Shown here in pieces: positions 1 through 6,123 of a DNA stretch of 8,820 nucleotides. Under the pieces are notes generated by a model. It saw only the letters and a list, made by a program, of their open reading frames with translations, was not told the origin of the DNA and searched no databases. Source of the DNA: JAEUMW01 sp039807745 (GTDB lineage Bacteria > Pseudomonadota > Gammaproteobacteria > Burkholderiales > JAEUMW01). The first letter of the stretch is position 1, and every line of letters begins with the position of its first letter. The stretch lies in assembly GCA_039807745.1 (NCBI GenBank), contig JBDHRV010000146.1, positions 1 to 8,820 on the forward strand. The letters are read 5' to 3'. The translations under genes and the position numbers were made by a program.

Positions 1-192
1 CCCTCTCGGAGGGACCGCGCCCAGCGCGAGGGTGCCCAAACTGAGCGCTCCGCACGGCCGCCCGAAGGAGCGCGAAGTCCCTCTCGGAGGGACCGCGCCC
101 AGCGCGAGGGTGCCCAAACTGAGCGCTCCGCACGGCCGCCCGAAGGAGCGCGAAGCCCCTCTCGGAGGGACCGCGCAGAGCGCGAGGGAGCC
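1..192. repeat. 78-bp tandem repeat, 2.5 copies, hairpin-rich
   Basis: Copy 1 is 1-78, copy 2 is 79-156, and a partial, diverged copy 3 starts at 157 and fades at about 192. Copies 1 and 2 differ only in their last base (T against C). Copy 3 differs at unit positions 21-22 and 33 and loses similarity after about unit position 35. Each full unit contains three perfect inverted repeats: CCCTC/GAGGG (1-5 with 9-13), CGCGC/GCGCG (16-20 with 24-28) and GCGCTCC/GGAGCGC (45-51 with 67-73). The copies are contiguous, so this is not a CRISPR array. The unit length is a multiple of three, and two of the three + frames stay open throughout. The left edge is cut by the window, so more copies may lie upstream. 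I suspect a dispersed, REP-like element of the genome, but that cannot be tested from one locus. Confidence 0.95.
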
Positions 193-199
193 TCGATGA
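2..199 (+). CDS. Possible 3' end of ccmC read through the repeats (partial)
   Basis: The frame beginning at base 2 is open from the window edge to a TGA at 197-199. That stop overlaps the ccmD start codon in an ATGA arrangement, which is typical of coupled genes. In most proteobacteria ccmC (heme transport to CcmE) directly precedes ccmD, so this could be a CcmC tail lengthened by about 65 repeat-encoded residues rich in Pro, Arg, Gly and Ala. Against this, the encoded peptide is purely repeat-derived with no CcmC-like membrane segment in view. The frame starting at base 1 is also open and runs into ccmD itself, so openness may just reflect GC-rich repeats. ccmC may equally have ended upstream, with the repeats lying between the genes. 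Confidence 0.3.
   Translation, partial: PLGGTAPSARVPKLSAPHGRPKEREVPLGGTAPSARVPKLSAPHGRPKEREAPLGGTAQSAREPR
184..190 (+). promoter_or_regulatory. Ribosome binding site of ccmD inside repeat copy 3
   Basis: GAGGGAG lies five bases before the ATG at 196. It falls within the diverged third repeat copy. The T-to-A change that distinguishes this copy from the other two (unit position 33) lies inside this motif and improves the Shine-Dalgarno match. It fixes the ccmD start at 196 even though the same frame is open further upstream. Confidence 0.6.
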
Positions 200-390
200 A
201 CTGGGGCAGTGTCGAAGCGTTTTTCGCGATGGGAGGATACGGCTTCTATGTGTGGGGGACATATATCGTGACGGCCCTGCTGCTTGCCGTGGAAGTGCTG
301 TGGCTCAGGGGCCGACGACGAACGATCGCGCGGCAGCTTGGTCTGACGCGACACGTTTCGGCACGCAACGCCCATGAAACCCAGGCATAA
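196..390 (+). CDS. ccmD: Heme exporter protein CcmD
   Basis: This 64-residue single-span membrane protein belongs to cytochrome c maturation System I. In the known pathway CcmD associates with CcmC and the CcmAB ABC unit and is needed to release heme-loaded CcmE. The N-terminal stretch with MGGYGFYVWGTY (residues 12-23) is the recognisable CcmD signature. A hydrophobic helix spans about residues 17-37 and is followed by a basic cytoplasmic tail (RGRRR). The length is normal for the family. The start at 196 has a good ribosome binding site at 184-190. The 3' end overlaps ccmE by 17 bases, which indicates coupled translation in the operon. Confidence 0.9.
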   Translation: MNWGSVEAFFAMGGYGFYVWGTYIVTALLLAVEVLWLRGRRRTIARQLGLTRHVSARNAHETQA

Positions 391-823
391 GCGATTCGCC
401 CTGATCGCAGCCGGAGTCGGTGCGCTCGCCATCGCCACCGCCCTCGTCCTCAACGCGTTTCGCTCGAATCTCGTCTTCTTCTTCACGCCGACCCAGGTCG
501 CGGCGAAGGAGGCGCCGGTCGGTCGCACTTTCCGTATCGGCGGCATGGTCGAGACCGGCAGCCTGCAGCGCGGACCCGACGGCCTCACGGTCCACTTCCG
601 CGTCACCGATACGGCGCAGACGATTCCCGTCGTCTACAAGGGCATCCTCCCCGACCTGTTCAAGGAAGGTAAGGGTGTGGTCGCGCAGGGTAGACTCGGC
701 GCCGACGGCGAGTTCACGGCGAGCGAAGTGCTCGCCAAGCACGACGAAAACTATATGCCGCCGGAGGCCGCGCACGCCGTCGAACAGGCGCACAAGGCGC
801 AGAAGACGGTCGTCACCCAATAG
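374..823 (+). CDS. ccmE: Periplasmic heme chaperone CcmE
   Basis: CcmE (149 residues) binds heme covalently on the periplasmic side and passes it to the CcmF/H lyase. A basic N-terminus and an uncleaved signal anchor (about residues 7-28) precede the beta-barrel OB-fold domain, with FRIGGMVETGS and VVYKGILPDLFKEG as clear family signatures. The heme-attaching histidine is H123 and the nearby tyrosine ligand is Y127, in LAKHDENYMPPE, equivalent to the HxxxY motif of E. coli CcmE. The tail after residue 131 is Ala/Lys-rich and probably flexible. The ATG at 374 lies inside the end of ccmD without a strong ribosome binding site, which is consistent with coupling. ccmF follows after 14 bases. Confidence 0.95.
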   Translation: MKPRHKRFALIAAGVGALAIATALVLNAFRSNLVFFFTPTQVAAKEAPVGRTFRIGGMVETGSLQRGPDGLTVHFRVTDTAQTIPVVYKGILPDLFKEGKGVVAQGRLGADGEFTASEVLAKHDENYMPPEAAHAVEQAHKAQKTVVTQ

Positions 824-837
824 AGCGAGGCGTCGAC

Positions 838-2853
838 ATGGTCCCCGAAATCGGTCAGTTCGCTTTGATCCTCGCGCTCTTGCTCGCTATCGCGCAGGGC
901 ACCCTGCCGATCGCCGGAACGGTCCGCGGCATCGACTCCTGGATGGCCGCGGCGCGCCCGCTCGCGCAGGGGCAGTTCGTCTTCGTCGCCATCGCATTCA
1001 GCTGCCTCGCGTGGTCGTTCGTGCACAACGACTTCTCCGTGCTCAACGTCGCGACCAACTCGAATTCGAAGCTGCCGCTGCCCTACCGCATCGCGGCGAC
1101 CTGGGGCTCGCACGAGGGATCGCTCCTCCTGTGGACGCTGATGCTGACGCTGTGGACGGTGGCGGTCACCGCCTTCAGCCGCCATCTTCCGCTCGAGATG
1201 GTCGCGCGCGTGCTCGGCGTGATGGGGTTCGTGAGCGTCGGCTTCCTGCTCTTCATGCTGCTCACGTCGAACCCGTTCGAGCGCCTGCTTCCGGCCGCGG
1301 CCGAAGGGCGCGATCTCAATCCGCTGCTGCAGGATCCGGGGATGGTGATTCATCCACCGATGCTGTACATGGGCTACGTCGGCTTCTCGGTTGCCTTCGC
1401 CTTCGCCATCGCGGCACTGCTGTCGGGCCGCCTCGACGCGACCTGGGCGCGCTGGTCGCGTCCCTGGACCACCGTCGCGTGGATGTTCCTCACGCTCGGC
1501 ATCATGCTCGGCAGCTGGTGGGCGTATTACGAGCTGGGCTGGGGCGGCTGGTGGTTCTGGGACCCCGTCGAGAACGCCTCCTTCATGCCCTGGCTGGTTG
1601 GCACGGCGCTCATCCACTCGCTGGCGGTCACGGAAAAACGCGGCAGCTTCAAGAGCTGGACCGTCCTGCTCGCCATCGCAGCCTTTTCGCTCTCGCTGCT
1701 GGGCACGTTCCTCGTCCGCTCGGGCGTGCTGACATCGGTGCACGCATTCGCCACCGATCCGAAGCGCGGCGTCTTCATCCTCGCGTTCCTCTCGATCGTG
1801 ATCGGCGGCTCGCTCGTGCTCTACGCCTGGCGCGCGCCGAAGGTGGGACTCGGCGGCGGCTTCGCGCTCGTCTCGCGCGAATCGATGCTGCTCGCCAACA
1901 ATGTGCTGCTGCTGGTCGCCGCCGGCACCGTCCTGCTCGGCACCCTCTATCCGCTGCTGATCGACGCACTGGGGCTCGGCAAGCTCTCGGTGGGCCCGCC
2001 CTACTTCAACGCGGTGTTCGTCCCGCTCATGGTGCCCGCGGTATTCCTGATGGGAGTCGGGCCCATCGCGCGGTGGAAGCAGGCGCGGTTGCCCGAGCTC
2101 GCGGCGCGCTTGCGCTGGGCCTGTGGCACAGGGGTCGCAGCCGCCGTGATCCTGCCGTTCGTGCTGGGGACCTGGACACCGCTCATCGCGCTCGGATTCC
2201 TGCTGGCGTTCTGGGTAATCGCCGCCGTGTTCGTCTCGGTCGCGTTCGGAACGCACGGTGCGCCCGGCGGGCAAAGTATCTGGCGCCGCATGTCCAGGCA
2301 CTCGCGCAGCACGTGGGGGATGCACCTGGCGCATCTCGGCGTGGCGGTGTTCATTCTCGGCGTGACCATCGTCGGCGGATTTCAGACCGAGACCGACGTG
2401 AAGATGGCACCGGGCACCACCACCACGGTCGCCGGCTACACCTTCCGCTTCGACGGCGTCGAGGAGCACCCGGGACCCAACTACCGCGCAGCGCGCGGCA
2501 CGGTGACGGTGCTCAAGGGCGAGCGCGTGGTCGAGGTGATGCACCCCGAGAAGCGTGTCTACAACGCATCCGGCATGGCCATGACCGAGGCCGCGATCGA
2601 CACCGGTCTCACGCGCGATCTGTACGTCTCGCTGGGTGAACCGGTCGGTGCGACGGACTGGATCGTGCGCGTCTACTACAAGCCCTTCGTCGACTGGATC
2701 TGGGGCGGCTGTGTCCTGATGGCGCTCGGCGGGCTGCTCGCCGTCACCGACCGACGCTATCGCTTCGCCGCGAAGAAGTCGACCCAGAGCGCGCTGCCGC
2801 CGGCGCCGAAACCCCCCAAAGGCGATCTCGCCGCAGGACCCGCGCGCCCGTGA
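838..2853 (+). CDS. ccmF: Heme lyase subunit CcmF
   Basis: CcmF (671 residues) is the large polytopic membrane subunit of the System I cytochrome c synthetase. It takes heme from CcmE and joins it to the apocytochrome CxxCH. The tryptophan-rich WWD heme-binding motif WGGWWFWDPVENA lies at about residues 235-247. Conserved periplasmic and transmembrane histidines are visible: H172 (IHPPMLYMGYVG), H260 (ALIHSL), H302 (SVHAFA) and one in HLAHLG near residues 496-499. A periplasmic domain follows at about residues 513-610, then a last membrane helix (about 617-636) and a Pro/Lys-rich cytoplasmic tail. The length is typical of the family. GCGAGG at 825-830 is a good ribosome binding site for the ATG. 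The stop codon overlaps the ccmG start by four bases (GTGA). Confidence 0.97.
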   Translation: MVPEIGQFALILALLLAIAQGTLPIAGTVRGIDSWMAAARPLAQGQFVFVAIAFSCLAWSFVHNDFSVLNVATNSNSKLPLPYRIAATWGSHEGSLLLWTLMLTLWTVAVTAFSRHLPLEMVARVLGVMGFVSVGFLLFMLLTSNPFERLLPAAAEGRDLNPLLQDPGMVIHPPMLYMGYVGFSVAFAFAIAALLSGRLDATWARWSRPWTTVAWMFLTLGIMLGSWWAYYELGWGGWWFWDPVENASFMPWLVGTALIHSLAVTEKRGSFKSWTVLLAIAAFSLSLLGTFLVRSGVLTSVHAFATDPKRGVFILAFLSIVIGGSLVLYAWRAPKVGLGGGFALVSRESMLLANNVLLLVAAGTVLLGTLYPLLIDALGLGKLSVGPPYFNAVFVPLMVPAVFLMGVGPIARWKQARLPELAARLRWACGTGVAAAVILPFVLGTWTPLIALGFLLAFWVIAAVFVSVAFGTHGAPGGQSIWRRMSRHSRSTWGMHLAHLGVAVFILGVTIVGGFQTETDVKMAPGTTTTVAGYTFRFDGVEEHPGPNYRAARGTVTVLKGERVVEVMHPEKRVYNASGMAMTEAAIDTGLTRDLYVSLGEPVGATDWIVRVYYKPFVDWIWGGCVLMALGGLLAVTDRRYRFAAKKSTQSALPPAPKPPKGDLAAGPARP

Positions 2854-3374
2854 CCCGCTTCGTCATTCCGCTCGTGGTGTTCGCGGTCCTGGTCGGCTTC
2901 CTCTTCGTCGGCCTGCGACTGAAGCCGAGCGAGGTGCCCTCCCCGCTCATCGACAAACCTGCCCCCGCCTTCCAGCTCACCCAGTTGCACAAGCCGGGCG
3001 AGCGCTTCGGCGTCACCGACATGAAGGGGAAGGTATGGCTGCTCAACGTGTGGGCTTCGTGGTGCGTGTCCTGCCGCGAGGAGCACCCGTTGCTGATGGA
3101 GCTCGCGAAGGAGAGCGGCGTGCCCATCGTGGGCCTCAACTACAAGGATCAGCGGGAGAACGCGGTGCAGTGGCTCGCGCGCTTCGGCAACCCTTATGCG
3201 CTCAGCGTCGTCGATGCGGAGGGGCGGACCGGCATCGACTTCGGCGTGTACGGTGTGCCGGAGACCTTCCTCATCGACCGCGATGGCGTCATCCGCTACA
3301 AGCAGATCGGCCCCCTCACCCGCGAGGCGTGGCAGCAGCACATTCTCCCGCTCGTGAAGAAGCTCTCCGCGTGA
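2850..3374 (+). CDS. ccmG: Thiol:disulfide oxidoreductase CcmG (DsbE)
   Basis: CcmG (174 residues) is a membrane-anchored, periplasm-facing thioredoxin-like protein. It acts as a reductant keeping the apocytochrome or CcmH cysteines ready for heme attachment. A single membrane anchor spans about residues 4-22. The thioredoxin fold carries the active site WCVSC (C72, C75) after LLNVWAS, and the cis-proline loop GVPET (P137). GLNYKDQRENAVQWL is a typical CcmG/DsbE segment. WCVSC replaces the WCPTC of E. coli, a conservative variant. The start is GTG at 2850, overlapping the ccmF TGA by four bases. No in-frame ATG occurs before the anchor, so the GTG is required. ccmH begins within its stop codon. 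Confidence 0.95.
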   Translation: MTRFVIPLVVFAVLVGFLFVGLRLKPSEVPSPLIDKPAPAFQLTQLHKPGERFGVTDMKGKVWLLNVWASWCVSCREEHPLLMELAKESGVPIVGLNYKDQRENAVQWLARFGNPYALSVVDAEGRTGIDFGVYGVPETFLIDRDGVIRYKQIGPLTREAWQQHILPLVKKLSA

Positions 3375-3847
3375 TGCGGCACGTGCTCCTGGCCTTGCTG
3401 CTGGCGCTCGCGTGGGCGTCCGTGCCCGCCCGCGAGGCGCCGCCCGCGGCGGCAGACCCGGCGCTCGAGGCGCGCCTGCACAAGCTCTCCACCGAGTTGC
3501 GCTGTCTCGTCTGTCAGAACGAGACGCTCGCGGACTCGCGCGCCGATCTCGCCAACGACCTGCGGCGCGAGATCCGCGACATGATGAAGGCCGGCAAGAG
3601 CGATCGCGAGATCACCGAATTCCTGGTCGCCCGCTACGGCGATTTCGTGCTCTACCGCCCGCCGGTCAAGTCGACCACACTGCTGCTGTGGGGCGGGCCG
3701 TTCGCACTGCTCGCACTGGGCATCGTGATCTGGTTCGTGCTGCTGAGGCGCCGCGCGCGTCGCGTCGAGGCGGCGCCGCTCACTGCCGAGGAGCAGCGTC
3801 TTGCCGCCGCGCTGCTCGATTCCGACCCGGCGCGGAAGACACCTTGA
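3374..3847 (+). CDS. ccmH: Cytochrome c maturation protein CcmH (short form)
   Basis: CcmH (157 residues) is the thioredox subunit of the heme lyase complex, facing the periplasm. It starts with a signal sequence (hydrophobic core about residues 3-17). The redox motif LRCLVCQN (C44, C47) follows, then a helical domain ending YGDFVLYRPP, one transmembrane helix (about 102-124) and a basic tail. This is the short CcmH found where CcmI is a separate gene. In E. coli the two are fused. The ATG at 3374 overlaps the ccmG stop by one base (TGATG). The same frame is open far upstream, but only this start gives a proper signal peptide. The stop codon overlaps the ccmI TTG start. Confidence 0.95.
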   Translation: MRHVLLALLLALAWASVPAREAPPAAADPALEARLHKLSTELRCLVCQNETLADSRADLANDLRREIRDMMKAGKSDREITEFLVARYGDFVLYRPPVKSTTLLLWGGPFALLALGIVIWFVLLRRRARRVEAAPLTAEEQRLAAALLDSDPARKTP

Positions 3848-5085
3848 CTGCTTTCGTCGCTGTCTGCGCCGGGCTCGTCCTGCTTGCGCTGGTCTTCGCG
3901 CTGCCGCCCTTTCTGCGGCATCCACGAGGCACAACCGCGAACGATCGCCGTGACGCCAACCTGGCGATCTACCGCGAGCAGGTCGGCGAGCTCGACCGGG
4001 ATCTGGCGGCCGGCACGCTCTCGCCCGAGCAGTGGCAAAAGGATCGCGACGAGCTCTCGCGGCGCATGCTCGAAGACGTCCGGCCAGAGGGCGAAGAGCA
4101 GACGGCCTCCGCGAGCGGTCTCTCCCGCGTGGTCCCCGCGCTGGTGCTGGCGGCGCTCTTCCCGATCGCGGCCGTGCTCATCTACACGCAGGTCGGCGCA
4201 CCCGGTGCGCTCGATCCGGCGGCGCGCAGCGCCGCCGCACCCCCTGCCGCGCAGCAGTTCACCAAAGAGCAGGTGGACGAGATGCTGGCGCAGCTCGCCG
4301 CGCGGCTCGAAGCCGAACCGGACAACCTGGAGGGCTGGGTGCTGCTCGGTCGCTCGTACTCGGCGCTCGGCCGGTTCCCCGAAGCCACCGCCGCGTTGCG
4401 ACGCGCCGTCGCGCTGAAGGGCGATGACCCGGACCTCCTCGCGGACTATGCCGACGCCCTCGCGATGTCGACCGGCCAGAGTCTGGAGGGCGAGCCGCTG
4501 CAGGCGATCGAGAAGGCCTTGGCCATCGACCCCGATCACCGGAAGGCGCTCGCGCTCGCGGGCACCGCGGCCTACGAGCGCGGCGACTTCGCGGGCGCGG
4601 TCAAGCGCTGGGAGCGGTTGCTCAAGACCGTGCCCCCGGACTCGGAAGGCGCGCGCTCGATTGAGGCCAGCATCGACGAGGCACGCACCCGGGGCGGCCT
4701 GCCGGCGCCATCCGCCTCCAAGCCCGCGCCGGATGCCAAGGCGGCCCGCATCGCCGGTCTGGTCACGCTCGCGCCCGAGCTCGCCGCGCAGGCCGCGCCG
4801 GACGACACGCTCTTCGTCTATGCGCGCGCGGCCGAAGGTCCGCCCATGCCGCTCGCCGTCCAGAAGCTCAAGGTCAGCGACCTGCCGGCGAAATTCGCCC
4901 TCGACGATTCGATGTCGATGGCGCCGGGCATGGCGATCTCCCGCTTTGCCCAGGTCATCGTGCAGGGGCGGATTTCGAAGAGCGGAGACGCCGCGCCCCG
5001 CAGCGGCGACCTCGAGGGCTCCGTCGGCCCGGTCAAGGTCGGCGGCACAGACCTCAAGCTCGTGATCGACAGAGTGCGGCCGTGA
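3844..5085 (+). CDS. ccmI: CcmI, apocytochrome chaperone of the heme lyase
   Basis: CcmI (413 residues) delivers apocytochromes to CcmF/CcmH by binding their C-terminal helices. Two membrane helices (about residues 3-22 and 96-115) flank a cytoplasmic loop with NLAIYREQVGELDRDLAAGTLS, the usual signature. A periplasmic TPR domain covers about residues 140-283, including GWVLLGRSYSALGRFPEATAALRRAV and a second helical repeat near 235-262. The C-terminal domain (about 300-413, RIAGLVTLAPELA onward) is the conserved CcmI/long-CcmH end domain. The start is TTG at 3844, four-base overlap (TTGA) with ccmH and a GGAAG ribosome binding site five bases before it. The frame is open to 3412, but that upstream stretch is only ccmH read in another frame. 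Short Ala/Pro-rich linkers at about 120-137 and 284-298 separate the domains. Confidence 0.93.
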   Translation: MTAFVAVCAGLVLLALVFALPPFLRHPRGTTANDRRDANLAIYREQVGELDRDLAAGTLSPEQWQKDRDELSRRMLEDVRPEGEEQTASASGLSRVVPALVLAALFPIAAVLIYTQVGAPGALDPAARSAAAPPAAQQFTKEQVDEMLAQLAARLEAEPDNLEGWVLLGRSYSALGRFPEATAALRRAVALKGDDPDLLADYADALAMSTGQSLEGEPLQAIEKALAIDPDHRKALALAGTAAYERGDFAGAVKRWERLLKTVPPDSEGARSIEASIDEARTRGGLPAPSASKPAPDAKAARIAGLVTLAPELAAQAAPDDTLFVYARAAEGPPMPLAVQKLKVSDLPAKFALDDSMSMAPGMAISRFAQVIVQGRISKSGDAAPRSGDLEGSVGPVKVGGTDLKLVIDRVRP

Positions 5086-5687
5086 TGCACCGCGAGGCCG
5101 GCCGCAGAAAGTGGGGGCCCATCGCCGGCCTGCTCGCCGTGGGTGCGCTCGTCGGCGCAGCAAGTCTGGTGATGGCCACGGAAGCCGTTCGCCAGGCGAG
5201 TACGTACGAGTTCTGCTCCGGCGCCTGTCATTCGATGCAATGGGCGACCGAGAGCAACCAGCACAGCGTGCACTACAGCAACTCGCTCGGGCTGCGCGCA
5301 GCCTGCGCCGACTGCCACATTCCCCACCACACCGGGCACTCCGGTCCGTTCGAGTACCTCGAGCTGGTGGCGTTCAAGGCGAAGGGGGGAATCGGCGACC
5401 TGATCGCGGAAATGCGTGGAGGAATCCCAACCCGAGAGAAGTGGGAGCGGGAACAGCCACGGCTCTCACAGGCGGTCGTGCAGTGGTTCGAGGACAGCCG
5501 CTCGATCACGTGCCAGGGCTGTCACGACCTCAAGGCGTTCGGTGGCGACTACAGCCAGATGACGAAGATGGTCCACGCCGACCTGCTGCACGCCACGACC
5601 GTGAATTGCGTCAGGTGCCACAAGCACGTCGGACACGTTTACTCGACGTCCGCCGAGGATCAGGCGAAGACCCAGAGCCGACCCTGA
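5085..5687 (+). CDS. Tetraheme NapC/NirT/NrfH-type membrane cytochrome c
   Basis: This is a membrane-anchored quinol dehydrogenase of the NapC/NirT family (200 residues). Such proteins pass electrons from the quinol pool to periplasmic reductases for nitrate, nitrite, TMAO and similar acceptors. A single N-terminal helix spans about residues 11-31. Four heme sites follow: CSGACHSM (C44, C48, H49), CADCH (C74-H78), CQGCH (C143-H147) and CVRCH (C175-H179). Met51 is a likely axial ligand of heme 1 as in NrfH. H164 (MVH) and H184 (HVGH) fit the positions of distal ligands in the family. IGDLIAEMRGGIPTREKWE is a family signature. The first site has three residues between the cysteines, not two. 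The ATG at 5085 overlaps the ccmI stop by one base; a GTG at 5082 would add one residue. No reductase partner is in the window, so the exact role (NapC, NirT, NrfH or other) is open. Confidence 0.88.
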   Translation: MHREAGRRKWGPIAGLLAVGALVGAASLVMATEAVRQASTYEFCSGACHSMQWATESNQHSVHYSNSLGLRAACADCHIPHHTGHSGPFEYLELVAFKAKGGIGDLIAEMRGGIPTREKWEREQPRLSQAVVQWFEDSRSITCQGCHDLKAFGGDYSQMTKMVHADLLHATTVNCVRCHKHVGHVYSTSAEDQAKTQSRP

Positions 5688-5711
5688 GCGCGATCGGGTG
5701 CGCAGCCGCGA

Positions 5712-6098
5712 TCAGAGCTTGAAGCGATGCGCCGTGTGCAGGTCGGGCGAGTACGACGCTTCCTGACCCGTGCGCCGAAAGTAGTCCGGCGCGGCGAAGG
5801 CCGTGACCACGCCGTCGGTGCCGATCGGCAGCCACACCGTTCGCGCCGCACGCGCAGCGTGCTCGACCTCGATGCGGCCGGCGCCACCAGCGCCGGCATC
5901 GCGCACGAAATCGGCGATCGCCCGGCTCGTCTCGTCGTCCTCACTGACGAACGCGTCCCAGGTCGGGGGCAGCCGCGCCGTGTCGTAGCTCACGTGCAGC
6001 ACGTTCCCGCTGGCGCGATGGTGCGTGCGCAGGCGGCATTCGCAGCCGAAGCGCGCCTCGATCGCCCGGGAAAGCGCCGGCAGGTCGATTGCCGGCAC
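5712..6098 (-). CDS. Unrecognised 128-residue protein downstream of enolase
   Basis: I do not recognise a family. The 128-residue protein is soluble-looking, with no signal peptide or membrane helix. An N-terminal helix-like segment (IDLPALSRAIEARFG) is followed by a pair of cysteines only two residues apart (FGCECR) and an acidic stretch SEDDET. Later comes a beta-like segment (TVWLPIGTDGVVTAF), and the C-terminus is rich in Tyr, His and Phe. It has no catalytic motif I can name. The start is GTG at 6098, supported by GGAGGGG at 6104-6110 with a five-base spacer. An ATG at 6118 is out of frame. It lies 25 bases after the enolase stop on the same strand, so it is probably the last gene of the eno transcript. 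It converges on the cytochrome gene with a 24-bp gap. Confidence 0.7.
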   Translation of the reverse strand: MPAIDLPALSRAIEARFGCECRLRTHHRASGNVLHVSYDTARLPPTWDAFVSEDDETSRAIADFVRDAGAGGAGRIEVEHAARAARTVWLPIGTDGVVTAFAAPDYFRRTGQEASYSPDLHTAHRFKL

Positions 6099-6103
6099 GC
6101 CGA

Positions 6104-6110
6104 CCCCTCC
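6104..6110 (-). promoter_or_regulatory. Ribosome binding site deciding a GTG start
   Basis: On the minus strand this reads GGAGGGG, five bases before the GTG at 6098. It is the strongest purine run between the enolase stop and the 128-residue gene, and it identifies GTG rather than a downstream codon as the start. Confidence 0.65.
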
Positions 6111-6123
6111 CCGGGCATTCGGC

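Noticed and set aside
1..192. CRISPR array
   Set aside because: The units are contiguous with no unique spacers, and the 78-bp period is a simple tandem repeat.
420..2639. A 739-codon open frame overlapping ccmE and ccmF, and a 597-codon frame on the opposite strand (751-2544)
   Set aside because: Both are Arg- or His/Glu-rich low-complexity translations typical of shadow frames in GC-rich genes; ccmE and ccmF are unmistakable in the true frames.
5688..5713. Bidirectional terminator between the convergent cytochrome and 128-residue genes
   Set aside because: Only a five-base GATCG/CGATC pairing is visible and there is no T-run, so it is too weak to call.
6116..6118. ATG start for the 128-residue gene at 6118
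   Set aside because: It is out of frame with the 128-residue protein and leads into a GC shadow frame.
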